NCBI GenBank assembly: GCA_021324795.1
Contig: JAJPIK010000067.1
Span: 124,001-188,000 of the forward strand
Direction: 5' to 3'
Length of the DNA stretch: 64,000 nucleotides
Source of the DNA: Chloroflexota bacterium
GTDB taxonomy: Bacteria > Chloroflexota > UBA6077 > FW602-bin22 > CADDYW01
Below are positions 35,805-46,418 of this stretch, in pieces; the stretch's first letter is position 1; each line of letters starts with the position of its first letter. The notes under the pieces are model-generated. The model did no database searches, had not been told where the DNA came from, and was given only the letters and a program-made list of their open reading frames with translations. Both the position numbers and the translations under genes were made by a program.

Positions 35805-36689
35805 TTGAACCAGCAATCGCAACGCTTCCTGAACAATCTCGCCTCGATCCACACTCATAGCCGCTATTGCGATGGCCACGGTGAGATCTACGAGTACGTC
35901 GAGGCGGCAATTGCCGCCGGTCTCTCGGCGTTTGGCGCTTCCGGGCACGCGCCGCTACCATTCCCTTGCGAGTACGCGATGCCACTGACTAGTGTCGATG
36001 CCTACTGTGCAGACGTCCGCTTGCTCGCCGCCCACTATGCCGACCGTCTGCCGGTGTTGCTTGGGCTCGAGCTGGATTATCTCCCAGGCTTGAGTGAGTT
36101 CTACGAACGAGAATTCCTCTTGCGCCACTTTGACTACTACGTCGCTTCTGTTCACTACGTCGGCGAACTCGGAACTGAGCCCTGGGCCTACGATGAAAGC
36201 GACATGGCTTTTCGCCGGGAGGTCAAGCGACGCCACGGCGGTGATGCCCGGCCAGTCGTCGAGAATTACTTTCAGCGCGTTCTCCAAATGGTCGATGAAC
36301 TCAAAAGCTGGCCGGTGCCAATCGTCATTGGTCATCTCGACCGCATCGCCCTTTGGAATCGGAATGACTGTTATTTCCCGACTAATGACGATTGGTATCT
36401 TGGCATAGTCGACGAGGTTCTGACTGCGATCTCGCGCACTCCGCTTATCATCGAGCTAAACACCTCCGGCTGGTCGAAGCCCGCCGAGGTCTCCAATCCC
36501 GGCCTAGCAATTCTGACCCGCTGTGCCGCCAAACAGATTCCAACCATCGTTAGCGCTGATGCCCATCGACCGGCGAACGTCGCTGCAAACTATAGACGAG
36601 CGGTTCAGCTTTTAAAGCAAGCCGGCTACCGAGAAATCGTCGTCCCTGGGAAAGGCGCTTGGAGCACCCGACCTTTGCTCGGAGAATGA
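35805..36689 (+). CDS. PHP-domain phosphohydrolase (histidinol-phosphatase-like)
   Basis: ASIHTHSRYCDGHGEIYEYVEAAIAAGLSAFGASGHAPL; VIGHLDRIALWNR; IVSADAHRPANVAANY. Confidence 0.88.
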   Translation: MNQQSQRFLNNLASIHTHSRYCDGHGEIYEYVEAAIAAGLSAFGASGHAPLPFPCEYAMPLTSVDAYCADVRLLAAHYADRLPVLLGLELDYLPGLSEFYEREFLLRHFDYYVASVHYVGELGTEPWAYDESDMAFRREVKRRHGGDARPVVENYFQRVLQMVDELKSWPVPIVIGHLDRIALWNRNDCYFPTNDDWYLGIVDEVLTAISRTPLIIELNTSGWSKPAEVSNPGLAILTRCAAKQIPTIVSADAHRPANVAANYRRAVQLLKQAGYREIVVPGKGAWSTRPLLGE

Positions 36690-36722
36690 ACCGTCGCGTC
36701 AACGCGGAAAGGGACGGCTAAC

Positions 36723-39491
36723 GTGGTTATCGTTATTGTCGTCGTCGCAATCATCGTACTGATAATCCTGGGTCCCGCTGCCGCGAGTGTTTACACCGAC
36801 TGGCTCTGGTTCCAGAGTGTTGGACAGGCAGCCATCTTCACGACCGTTCTCTCCTCTGAGATCAGTCTGTTCGCCCTCGGCGCCGGTGCCTTCCTCGTCC
36901 TGACTATGCTCAACCTCTTAATTGCCCGGACAATTGTAAGCCACGTCGGCGAGTTACCCCTCGCTCGTGAAGGTGTTTTCACGTACATCGCGCGCATGCA
37001 GGCCAAAGCAGCCGATCGACGAGTAACCTATAGTGCGCTGCTGACGACCGCCATAATTGCCTTCTTTGAAGGAATCTTCGTCGCGTCGCAGTGGCCTGCG
37101 GCACTGACATTTCTCCATCAGACGCCTTTCGGCACCCAGGATCCTCTATTCGGCCTTGACGTCGGATTTTACGTCTTTACCCTGCCGATTCTTCACCTCA
37201 TCCAGGGTTGGTGTGTCGTATCTTTAATCCTTATCGGAGGGATCACCGCCGGCTATTACACCTTTCGCTCGTACGGCTTCAGCTTCCAAGGCTCCGACGT
37301 AGCAGCGCTCGCCGCTGTCCGAACCATTCGGCTGCACTTCCTGATTCTCGCGGCGCTGTTCGCGCTCCTGCTCGCCTGGGGCTATGTGCTAGGTACCTAC
37401 GACCTGGTCTACACGCATCATGGCGTATTTACCGGTGCGGGCTATGCGGACGTACACGCCGAGCTTCCGGCCTTACGCATCCTCGCGGTGGTCGCCATCG
37501 CGATGGGAGCAGCTTTTATTGTGACTGCTTTTCGTAAAGGCTACGCGTTGGCGGGTTTAGCGGTCGCAGTTTGGATCCTCGCGGCAATTCTCGTTGGCGG
37601 CATTTATCCTTCAATCGTGCAGCACGTCGAAGTTCAGCCATCCGAGCTGGCACGCGAATCGCCATACATTCAAGACAACATCGCGATGACGCGCCGGGCC
37701 TTCAATCTTGATCAGATCGACGTGCAGTCATTTCCTGGCGAGGCATCGCCAGCACCGGGCGTCGTCGAGCGGAACCCACAGACTTTTGGCAATATTCGCC
37801 TCTGGGATTACCGTCCGCTCTTAGCTACCTACAATCAAGTTCAGACGATCCGCCTCTATTACGACTTCAACGACATTGACGTCGATCGCTATCGGATCGG
37901 TGGAAAGTATCAACAAGTGATGCTCAGCGCCCGTGAGCTGTCCCCGTCCAAACTGCCGGCGCAGGCACAGACGTGGCTGAACCGGCATTTGCAATTTACT
38001 CACGGCTATGGTTTGGCGATGAGTCCAGTGAACGAAGTCACGCCAGAGGGATTGCCTCAGTTCATCGTCAAAGATATCCCACCGGTCGGTGACGTCCCGA
38101 TCACCCATCCCGAAATCTACTTCGGTGAGTCGGATACCGACTACGTGATCGTCGACACCAGCGCCGATGAATTCGACTATCCGCAGGGGAACCAGAACGT
38201 CTACGCCAAGTATCAGGGGACTGGTGGGGTTGTCTTGAACTCAGTGTGGCGAAAGCTTGCCTTTGCTCTGCGGTTTCAAGACACGAATATGCTGCTAACG
38301 AGCTACCTTTTGCCGAACAGTCGCATTATCTATAACCGTCAAATTACCGACCGCGCTAACCTGCTCGCGCCGTTCTTACTCAAGGATTCTGACCCTTACC
38401 TCGTCGTATCCGGTGGGCAGCTCTATTGGTACCAAGACGCTTATACCTATACCGATGCTTTTCCTTATTCCACCCCCTACAACAATGGCATAAATTACAT
38501 TCGAAATTCAGTAAAGATTGTCACTAACGCCTACGATGGAAGCATTCATTTCTACGTATCGGATCCAAGCGATCCAATCATCCAAACCTACGAGAAGATC
38601 TTCCCGACTCTCTTCCAGCCATTAGCAGCAATGACGGCGGATCAGCAAGCGCATATTCGCTACCCAGAGGAACTGTTCCTCATCCAGTCGGAAATGCTCC
38701 GGGCCTATCATATGCAAGATCCACAGGTTTTCTACAACCGCGAAGACCTCTGGGATATTCCGCGCGATGGTTCCTCGGGTAGCACCCAGATGATGCAGCC
38801 CTATTACGTCGTGATGCGCCTGCCCGGTTCGTCGCGTGAAGAGTTCCTCCTGATGCTACCGTTCACCCCTTCAGGTAAAACGAATATGATTGCTTGGCTG
38901 GCCGCCGAATCGGACGCACCCAATTATGGTAAGATGGTCTTATTCCAGTATCCGAAAGACAAAGTCATCTTTGGTCCGATGCAGGTCGAAGCCCGCATTG
39001 ACCAAGATCCGCAGATCTCAGCGCAGCTCACCCTCTGGGGCCAACAAGGCTCGCAAGTTATCCGGGGAAATCTGCTGGTCTTGCCCGTCGAAAACTCGAC
39101 ACTGTACGTCGAGCCGCTCTTCCTCGAGGCGAGCCAGAGTCAAATTCCCGAGTTCATTCGGGTCATCGTGGCGACTCAAGACAAATTAGTAATGGGCGTA
39201 TCCTTGAATGATGCCTTGCAACAGCTCTTTGGCCAGGGCAATCAGACCTCAGCTCCGGCTAATCCATCGGCGAATCCGTCGACTCCAGTGACCAGCCCTC
39301 AGCAGCCCGCCACTGGAGCGGTCGCACCCGCGGCGAACTTGGCATCAATCTCTCAACTCGTCAAGTCGGCACAAAGGCACTATCAGAATGCACAAGCTGA
39401 CCTCAAAGCAGGGAATTGGGCTGGCTATGGTCAAGAGCTCCAGGGGCTGGAAGACGATCTGAACCGCCTCCAGCAACAAACTGGGCAGTGA
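36723..39491 (+). CDS. UPF0182-family membrane protein
   Basis: DWLWFQSVGQAAIFTTVLSSEISLFALGAGAFLVL; QPSELARESPYIQDNIAMTRRAFNLDQIDVQSF; NIRLWDYRPLLATYNQVQTIRLYYDFNDIDVDRYRIGGKYQQVMLSARELSPSKLP. Confidence 0.95.
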   Translation: MVIVIVVVAIIVLIILGPAAASVYTDWLWFQSVGQAAIFTTVLSSEISLFALGAGAFLVLTMLNLLIARTIVSHVGELPLAREGVFTYIARMQAKAADRRVTYSALLTTAIIAFFEGIFVASQWPAALTFLHQTPFGTQDPLFGLDVGFYVFTLPILHLIQGWCVVSLILIGGITAGYYTFRSYGFSFQGSDVAALAAVRTIRLHFLILAALFALLLAWGYVLGTYDLVYTHHGVFTGAGYADVHAELPALRILAVVAIAMGAAFIVTAFRKGYALAGLAVAVWILAAILVGGIYPSIVQHVEVQPSELARESPYIQDNIAMTRRAFNLDQIDVQSFPGEASPAPGVVERNPQTFGNIRLWDYRPLLATYNQVQTIRLYYDFNDIDVDRYRIGGKYQQVMLSARELSPSKLPAQAQTWLNRHLQFTHGYGLAMSPVNEVTPEGLPQFIVKDIPPVGDVPITHPEIYFGESDTDYVIVDTSADEFDYPQGNQNVYAKYQGTGGVVLNSVWRKLAFALRFQDTNMLLTSYLLPNSRIIYNRQITDRANLLAPFLLKDSDPYLVVSGGQLYWYQDAYTYTDAFPYSTPYNNGINYIRNSVKIVTNAYDGSIHFYVSDPSDPIIQTYEKIFPTLFQPLAAMTADQQAHIRYPEELFLIQSEMLRAYHMQDPQVFYNREDLWDIPRDGSSGSTQMMQPYYVVMRLPGSSREEFLLMLPFTPSGKTNMIAWLAAESDAPNYGKMVLFQYPKDKVIFGPMQVEARIDQDPQISAQLTLWGQQGSQVIRGNLLVLPVENSTLYVEPLFLEASQSQIPEFIRVIVATQDKLVMGVSLNDALQQLFGQGNQTSAPANPSANPSTPVTSPQQPATGAVAPAANLASISQLVKSAQRHYQNAQADLKAGNWAGYGQELQGLEDDLNRLQQQTGQ

Positions 39492-39538
39492 TGGCTGTCC
39501 GAGAACACATGTGGTGTCTCTGTCCCCCAAAGGTACGG

Positions 39539-39567
39539 TTGTAAGGAACCGGCGCCGCGCATATAAT
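39539..39567 (+). promoter_or_regulatory. sigma70-type promoter
   Basis: TTGTAA-N17-TATAAT. Confidence 0.65.
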
Positions 39568-39637
39568 ACGTCGGCTGGTTTCAAGGAGTGTCTGTTGGAG
39601 ATCCATCAGATAGTCGTAGAGGATAGAGGCCCACCGC

Positions 39638-41941
39638 ATGCTGCGACGCATCCTGCTTACCACGTTTGCCATCGGAGTGGCCGGCTTAGGAGCATTGTTA
39701 CTCAAACGTCTGCGAAGCTCTGCTGACGTGACGGGCTCCAGGGACAGCCAGAGTGCGAAATGCCTCCCCGCCTTCACCGGAGCTTCAAATCAAGGTCTTC
39801 GATCAGCCAGTTCCATCGCGAGCTTGGCGACACCAAAAACGTCCATCTATATCGATCTTGATGGCATCGGACCGGTAACCAGGGGAACGAGACGCGAATC
39901 TATTTCGGCTATGCTCGGCCTCGGCGTTTGGGCAGGCGCGGTACTCTTGGCGTTTATCGCCCAATATGAGCTCACTCCCCTCAAACAAATCGCTCCGGCC
40001 GGTATCCTTTACGCGGCGGCTGCGATTTTGTTGGTCGTCGGAGCAGCGCTGATCGATCGACGGTCCCCCCTACCCGATCCGATGCAGTACGTGGGCCCTG
40101 GCGATGCGCTGTTGATGAAGGACCGGTCGACTTGGCGTCGCCTCGGGGGAACTATCGGGATTACGCTCGGGCTGCTCCTGACCGCTTCTTCGGCGTACAC
40201 CCTCGCTGTCCAAAATACATCGACGACCGCTTTACCACTTTGGATTTTGGCCCTCTGCGCATTGGTCGTTGGGGTCGGGCTTTTCACCTCTTTTCCTTGG
40301 AGACTCCCTCGTAGTCGACGGTCGGCACTCGAGCTGGCAGGGGTTATCGCACTCATTGGTGTCGCCTTCGCTTTTCGCTTCTGGAACCTCGTGGAAATAC
40401 CGCTGGACGTTCACGGGGATGAAGGAGCAGTAGGGATCGCCGCGCGGGAAATCATTAACGGCGACGTGAAGAACATCTTTGGCCTTGGCTGGACGAGTCA
40501 GCCACAGCTCAGCTTCGCCACCGCGGCCCTGTCTTTAAAAGCTTTTGGAAACGACCTGTTCGGCCTTCGCATGGCATCGGTAATCCCGGGATGCCTGTCG
40601 GTCGGCCTGCTCTACGGAGTCGCGAAACGCCTGTTCTCGGCGCGCGTAGCGACACTAGCGGCGATTCTCCTCGCCAGCGCGCAAATGGCGAACCACTACA
40701 GTCGAATTGGTAACAACTATATCCAGGCTCTATTCGCCAGCTTGCTTCTCTTCTATTTTCTGCTGCGCGCTCTCCTGGACCGACACTGGCTCGACTATCT
40801 CCTGGCAGGATTCTCGGTCGGGCTCACCTTGAGCGTGTACATCGCAGCGCGCTTGACACCGGTCCTTTTGGTTCTCTATGTCTTGCACCGCGCCATCAGC
40901 GAGCGCCAATTTGTGCAGCGGCATTGGAAAGGGCTGATCGTCTTGGTGGTGGGTGCTTGTTTGTTCATGGCGCCCCAAATCGTCTTTTACTCGCACGACC
41001 CGTCGCGAGCTTTGGATCGCACGTCAGGTGTCTTCGTGCTGCAACCAGACAACCTCGATCACGAGTACGGGGTCTACCACGTCCACTCCGCTGCCGACGT
41101 ATTGCGCATGCAAGCCATCAACACCATCGAAGCGTTCAATCTGCGCGGCGAAACAAGCTTGCAATATGGACAATTAGGTCCGCTGCTCGATTTCTGGTCG
41201 GGCACGCTCTTCGTGCTTGGGGTGGCGCTCGCGACAACACGCATATGGCAACCCCGTTATTTTCTGCTTGCGATGTGGCTCTGGCTCACCTTGCTCCTGG
41301 GATCAGTCATGAGTGTCGACGCCATGTTCTCACCGCACATCGTCGCGCTGCTTGGAATCCTCGCGATTTTCCCGGCTCTGATTGTCGACACCGGCTGGCG
41401 TGGACTGGCAGATCGCTTCGGCAAGTGGGGAGGGAGGATGGGGTTGGCGATAGCAATTGCCTTTGCGCTCGTTACCACTTATGCCAATTATGTTGACTAT
41501 TTTTTCGTTCATACCAGTACAATGGAGTCTCCGGGATTTTTCACCGTACTCGCTCGTTACATCCTGACCATTAATGATCGCTACCGCGTTTATCTTCTCG
41601 CGGATCAAGATACGTCGCTTCGCTACGACACCACTCAGTTCCTGATTCCGCACCTCGACGGCGTCGACGCGCGAAATTTTCCGCTCCATCTCCCCTTGGA
41701 TCGCATTCCGGCTCAGAAGGGGGTCATTTTCATCGAACGCAACCGCCAGGATCCACGATACGCGGCGATCAAAGCGCAGTATCCTCGCGGAATCGAGCAA
41801 GCGCACCCTAATCCTACCGGTTTTATCGAGTTCTATAGCTATCAGGTCGAGCACGCCGACCTGCTGGCCGCCGATCCACAGGCATACATCGATCACACTT
41901 CGATACCGGCGGTGGACCTCAATCAGCTTAGCCCTCCATAG
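39638..41941 (+). CDS. Glycosyltransferase family 39 (ArnT/PMT-like) membrane protein
   Basis: AFAFRFWNLVEIPLDVHGDEGAVGIAAREI...QPQLSFATAALSLKAFGNDLFGLRMAS; polytopic. Confidence 0.88.
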   Translation: MLRRILLTTFAIGVAGLGALLLKRLRSSADVTGSRDSQSAKCLPAFTGASNQGLRSASSIASLATPKTSIYIDLDGIGPVTRGTRRESISAMLGLGVWAGAVLLAFIAQYELTPLKQIAPAGILYAAAAILLVVGAALIDRRSPLPDPMQYVGPGDALLMKDRSTWRRLGGTIGITLGLLLTASSAYTLAVQNTSTTALPLWILALCALVVGVGLFTSFPWRLPRSRRSALELAGVIALIGVAFAFRFWNLVEIPLDVHGDEGAVGIAAREIINGDVKNIFGLGWTSQPQLSFATAALSLKAFGNDLFGLRMASVIPGCLSVGLLYGVAKRLFSARVATLAAILLASAQMANHYSRIGNNYIQALFASLLLFYFLLRALLDRHWLDYLLAGFSVGLTLSVYIAARLTPVLLVLYVLHRAISERQFVQRHWKGLIVLVVGACLFMAPQIVFYSHDPSRALDRTSGVFVLQPDNLDHEYGVYHVHSAADVLRMQAINTIEAFNLRGETSLQYGQLGPLLDFWSGTLFVLGVALATTRIWQPRYFLLAMWLWLTLLLGSVMSVDAMFSPHIVALLGILAIFPALIVDTGWRGLADRFGKWGGRMGLAIAIAFALVTTYANYVDYFFVHTSTMESPGFFTVLARYILTINDRYRVYLLADQDTSLRYDTTQFLIPHLDGVDARNFPLHLPLDRIPAQKGVIFIERNRQDPRYAAIKAQYPRGIEQAHPNPTGFIEFYSYQVEHADLLAADPQAYIDHTSIPAVDLNQLSPP

Positions 41942-42030
41942 AGTAGTCAATAGGGTAAATCAGCAAGACCGGCTCGGGTATAAATCCTGCGGCGTCGGCC
42001 ATCGGATTCTGTTGGCGGCAAGCAGATGCC

Positions 42031-44520
42031 ATGCAAACGAGCATCCAAAACCTCATTCTATCGCTGCAGCTACTTGATGGAAGGCCTGCTCTGCGTTTCC
42101 GCACCGAGTTCCGTAGCTTCGAGTGGAGTTACGGCGAACTATTTCGCCTCATTCGGTCCACCGGTGATTGGTTAGCACGGCAGGGCATCCACAAAGGCGA
42201 TCGCATTGTCTTCTGGGGCCCCAACTCGCCTATGTGGGTCGGCGCCTTCCTGGCAGCATTAGCAAGCGGAATCGTTGCCGTGCCGCTCGACCTTCATAGC
42301 GCCCCGGACTTCGTCGAACGGGTTCTCGACGAGACAAATGCGAGGCTTATCCTGCGCGGTCGTTTTCAGCCTCAGATCAGCGGGCAGCGCCGATCTTCCA
42401 TCTTCGAAGAGCTAGAATGGGAAACGCGCCCGGGGCAACCGGAGCGGACTGACTGGCCACGGATTGATCCAAGTGACCTTGCCGAGATCATCTACACGTC
42501 AGGTACGACCGCTCGGCCCCGCGGAGTCATGCTGACCCACCAGAATCTTGCCGCGAACTTGACATCAATTCAGTCAATCGTTCCCCCCGAGCCATTCTAC
42601 CGCTTTGTTTCGCTCCTTCCTCTCAGCCATGCTTTTGAACAAATGATTGGATTGCTCTTGCCACTCAGTCGTGGTGGTGAAGTTATCTACCTGCAAACGC
42701 TCAAGCCATCGTCACTGGTCGAAGCGCTCAAGGAAGAGCGACCGAACGTGCTCGTCGTCGTTCCTCGTCTTCTTGATCTGCTCCGCAGTCGAGTGCAGAC
42801 GAGTCTTCCAGAGACAGCCTACACGGTCCTGTCCAAATCGGCGCCGATTCTGTCGAAGCTGCCTCCGGTCCTGCGGCGAGGTATCGTGTATCCTCTTTTG
42901 CGTCAGTTTGGTGGTCAGCTTCGTTACGTGGTCGTCGGTGGTGCACCGCTTGACGTCGGTCTGGAGCAGTTTTGGGATGCTCTCGGAGTGCTTGTCCTTC
43001 AAGGCTACGGTCTCAGCGAGGCCGCTCCGGTCGTCACTGCGAACACGTCAACTTCTCATCGCCTTGGCTCGGTTGGGAAACCGGTAGCCGGAGTGCAAGT
43101 TCGCATAGGAAAAGACGAAGAGATCCTAGTGCGTGGCCCGAATGTCACTCCTGGCTACTACCAGCGGCCCGATGCCACGGCGGCCGCCTTTGTCGATGAT
43201 TGGCTACGAACCGGAGACCTGGGAGGGTTTGACCAAGACGGCTTCCTGTATATCCATGGGCGACAAAAGGATCTGATCGTCACTCCGGCGGGGTTGAAGG
43301 TCTATCCAGAGGACGTCGAGGCCGCGCTCAACCGGCAACCGGGCGTGCGCGACAGCGTCGTTCTCAAATGGAACCAACAGATCTTCGCGGTCCTCTTGCT
43401 CGATCCGTTGGCGGCAGTCGATCCTCGGACGATCATCGACCGAGCAAACCGACAGCTCAACCCAGTGCAACGGATCCAGGGATGGAGCGTCTGGCCAGGG
43501 GCAGACTTCCCGCGCACACCGACGCTCAAAGTCAAGAAGTACCTGATACGCGAGGCGCTCGCCAGCAATGTAGCCGCTCCGGCCAACCCGATTCGTTCGA
43601 CTAGCCGGATTGCGACTATTGTCCATGGTCTGGCGCCTAATCGGCCAGTGACGCCAAGCGCGCGGCTCGGACTCGATCTCGACCTGTCGTCGATCGATCG
43701 ACTGGAGCTGATTACCCTGCTTGAAGAAGAGTTTCACGTCGACCTCCCGGAAATCGAAGTGACCGGCGAGACGACCGTTCAACAGATCGAGCAACTCGTC
43801 CAATCCGCGCCGCGCCAAGCACCTTGGCGCCCTCGACGCTGGCCGCTCTGGCCGCTACTGGTCAGCCTGCGGGATCTTACTCAACGCTGGCTGATCTTCC
43901 CTATCCTGCGAAGGATCACCCCGCTAGCTGTTCGTGGCCACGAGTACGTGGCGACTCTTACGCCGCCAGTCATCTTTGCCGGAAATCACGTGAGTCATCT
44001 CGATGGGCCGGACGTCCTGATGGCGCTACCAGACCATTTGCGGCGGCATACCGCCATCGCCGCGTTGGCCACGTTCTACTATCCGCCTGCCACTAACCGG
44101 TTTGAGAAGGCCTTGCACGCGGCAATTTTCGATCTCGCGACGGTCTTCTTCAACATCTTCCCCGTGCCGCGGGAGGGCGGTTTTCGCGACAGCTTACGCT
44201 ACGCTGGCTATCTCGTCGAGCGAAACTGGAACGTGCTGATATTTCCGGAAGGTACGCGCAACCCAGCAGGCCACTTGCAGGAATTCCGCGAGGGCATTGG
44301 ATTACTCGCTAGCGAGCTGAAAGTTCCGGTCGTTCCTTTTTACATCAAAGGGACGTTTGAAGTCTTGCCCCGGGGTGCCTGGATGCCTCATCCTGGGGCA
44401 GTCACCGTAACCTTCGGCCCCGCGATGACTTTCCCAGCTCTCTCACCATGGGAGATCACGCGCCAGATTGAGCAAGCCGTGCGTAGTCTTGCCGAAAAGC
44501 AGGTCGTTCGAACCGCTTAA
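42031..44520 (+). CDS. AMP-dependent acyl ligase + acyl carrier-like domain + PlsC acyltransferase fusion
   Basis: IIYTSGTTARPRGVMLTHQNLAANL; LGLDLDLSSIDRLELITLLEEEFHVDLPE; FAGNHVSHLDGPDVLMALP and IFPEGTRNPAGHLQEFREGIGLLA. Confidence 0.93.
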   Translation: MQTSIQNLILSLQLLDGRPALRFRTEFRSFEWSYGELFRLIRSTGDWLARQGIHKGDRIVFWGPNSPMWVGAFLAALASGIVAVPLDLHSAPDFVERVLDETNARLILRGRFQPQISGQRRSSIFEELEWETRPGQPERTDWPRIDPSDLAEIIYTSGTTARPRGVMLTHQNLAANLTSIQSIVPPEPFYRFVSLLPLSHAFEQMIGLLLPLSRGGEVIYLQTLKPSSLVEALKEERPNVLVVVPRLLDLLRSRVQTSLPETAYTVLSKSAPILSKLPPVLRRGIVYPLLRQFGGQLRYVVVGGAPLDVGLEQFWDALGVLVLQGYGLSEAAPVVTANTSTSHRLGSVGKPVAGVQVRIGKDEEILVRGPNVTPGYYQRPDATAAAFVDDWLRTGDLGGFDQDGFLYIHGRQKDLIVTPAGLKVYPEDVEAALNRQPGVRDSVVLKWNQQIFAVLLLDPLAAVDPRTIIDRANRQLNPVQRIQGWSVWPGADFPRTPTLKVKKYLIREALASNVAAPANPIRSTSRIATIVHGLAPNRPVTPSARLGLDLDLSSIDRLELITLLEEEFHVDLPEIEVTGETTVQQIEQLVQSAPRQAPWRPRRWPLWPLLVSLRDLTQRWLIFPILRRITPLAVRGHEYVATLTPPVIFAGNHVSHLDGPDVLMALPDHLRRHTAIAALATFYYPPATNRFEKALHAAIFDLATVFFNIFPVPREGGFRDSLRYAGYLVERNWNVLIFPEGTRNPAGHLQEFREGIGLLASELKVPVVPFYIKGTFEVLPRGAWMPHPGAVTVTFGPAMTFPALSPWEITRQIEQAVRSLAEKQVVRTA

Positions 44521-44579
44521 GACAATTTTCTCAGCGCATAGCTGGTCTTTATTGCAGCGATCATTTAGACTCCCAATAT

Positions 44580-45482
44580 ATGGCAAAACTTCTCTTGATC
44601 GCCGAGATCCAAACGCGGATCCTGAACTGGTACGCCGAGAACCGCCGTGACCTGCCTTGGCGCGGACGGACCGATCCGTACGAGATCCTGGTCTCGGAAA
44701 TTATGCTTCAGCAAACCGGAGTGGAGCGAGTCGCAGAGACATACCAGCGTTTTCTCGATCAGTTCCCGACCTTCGCCTCGCTGGCCGCGGCGCCTCGTGG
44801 CGACGTGTTGCGGGCCTGGGCCGGCCTTGGTTACAATCGACGTGCCGTCTATCTCCACGAATGCGCCAAGCTCGTTGTCCGCGACTACGACGGCCAACTC
44901 CCCAGCGCCCCAGAAAAGCTTCGCCGTCTGCCTGGCATAGGTCCCTACACCGTCGCGGCAATCCAAAGCTTTGCCTTTGGCGCTGAAGCAGCGGCACTCG
45001 ATACCAACATACGCCGGGTCATCGGCCGCGTCGCTTTTGACGAGCCTCCCAGCGATCTTGATCTCAATGAGGTCGCGGGCCGGCTCCTACCAGCGGGACG
45101 GAGCGCGGAATGGAACCAGGCGCTGATGGACTTTGGCTCGCTCCAATGCACTGCCCGTCGGCCGGCCTGCGTCGTCTGCCCGCTCCTTGACCTTTGCGCG
45201 GCTGTCCAACAGTTCTCACCCCGAGCTTTCGAACGAAAGGTGGCCGAGCGCCCCGAGCCATATCTCGGCTCGCGACGATACTATCGAGGAAAGATCGTCG
45301 CTTTCGTCCGCGAGCTACCGCCTGGCCAAACCGCGTCGCTCGACGCGGTCTTGGCAGCGGTCAAGCTCACCGACGATGGCCACGACCGAACCTGGATCGA
45401 GTCGCTCGTCCGCGACCTCGAGGCAGAAGGGCTCGTCAAGCTTGCCGGGGGCGATGAGTTACGGATCGCCGTCCCGACCTAG
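44580..45482 (+). CDS. mutY: A/G-specific adenine glycosylase
   Basis: RRDLPWRGRTDPYEILVSEIMLQQTGVERV; LPGIGPYTVAAIQSFAFG; Cys cluster CTARRPACVVCPLLDLC. Confidence 0.93.
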   Translation: MAKLLLIAEIQTRILNWYAENRRDLPWRGRTDPYEILVSEIMLQQTGVERVAETYQRFLDQFPTFASLAAAPRGDVLRAWAGLGYNRRAVYLHECAKLVVRDYDGQLPSAPEKLRRLPGIGPYTVAAIQSFAFGAEAAALDTNIRRVIGRVAFDEPPSDLDLNEVAGRLLPAGRSAEWNQALMDFGSLQCTARRPACVVCPLLDLCAAVQQFSPRAFERKVAERPEPYLGSRRYYRGKIVAFVRELPPGQTASLDAVLAAVKLTDDGHDRTWIESLVRDLEAEGLVKLAGGDELRIAVPT

Positions 45483-45547
45483 AGGGCGAGGCAGACCGAT
45501 TTGGCCGGGCGGCGGGCCCCTTCGACCTCACCTGCTCCGGTCACCGT

Positions 45548-46267
45548 TCAGGGGATGCGGCTCACCACGACGTGTGCCAATTTGACGAGGGCATCTTCGC
45601 TGGCGGGAGGTCCCTGGTCGCTATTGCTCTGGCCGACCTCCACGATATCGTCGGGAAGAAGCACGACGACCGACCGTTCGATGATATCCTTGGGGTCCAA
45701 TCCATGGCTCTCGACGAATGTCGCCTGCTGGCCGAGACCGGTGACCGTCGTACAGTGGTTAGAGCCTTGGTTCGGGCCACCGCACAACGTCCCGAGCATA
45801 CTCTTAAACTCCTCGGTCCCGCTCACCCCGTAATCCTGCACGTGCAGGCGCGCGCCATTCGTGAGCTTCCATTCGCATGCACTGCTCGTCTGAGTCCCAT
45901 TCGCCGACACGCCAACGCCGAGCGCGGACTGGATCTCGGCCGCAGTCGCGAGCTGGCAGAGATTGACTTGGCTCGCTTTGGCCGGGGCAGCACCCGGTGT
46001 CGTCGCACCAACTGCGGTTGGAGCAGGCGCGACGGTAGCCGTCGCGTTCGGACTGGCCGTGGTCGAAGCAGATGCAACCGTGGCCGTTACTTTCGGGCTA
46101 GCCACTGTCGGAGCAGACGCGAGTGTGGGCGATTGAGGGGGAGATTGAGGCGTTGGCGCTGCGGCCGTCGGGCCACCGCCACAGGCGCTCACGAGGCCGA
46201 CCGCGAGGAGCAGCAGCGCAATCAAAGATCGTGGATGTCCCCTCTTGACCAAGGAAAACCCTCTCAC
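45548..46267 (-). CDS. DUF3558-like lipoprotein
   Basis: Lipobox LLLAVGLVSACGGG; Ala/Thr/Pro-rich spacer; NLCQLATAAEIQSALGVGVSANGTQTSSACEW. Confidence 0.75.
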   Translation of the reverse strand: MRGFSLVKRGHPRSLIALLLLAVGLVSACGGGPTAAAPTPQSPPQSPTLASAPTVASPKVTATVASASTTASPNATATVAPAPTAVGATTPGAAPAKASQVNLCQLATAAEIQSALGVGVSANGTQTSSACEWKLTNGARLHVQDYGVSGTEEFKSMLGTLCGGPNQGSNHCTTVTGLGQQATFVESHGLDPKDIIERSVVVLLPDDIVEVGQSNSDQGPPASEDALVKLAHVVVSRIP

Positions 46268-46418
46268 TAGGAAAAATCCTCCTTGTTGCCAAATTGGTCA
46301 GTGTCGCTACGTCGCAACGTCCCTGCCGCGGCGACGAAACTGCCGGCAACTATTCACTCGGTCGACAGTATGCCATTTTCCAACTGACCTGTCAATGTTC
46401 AGACAACGAATCTACGGT

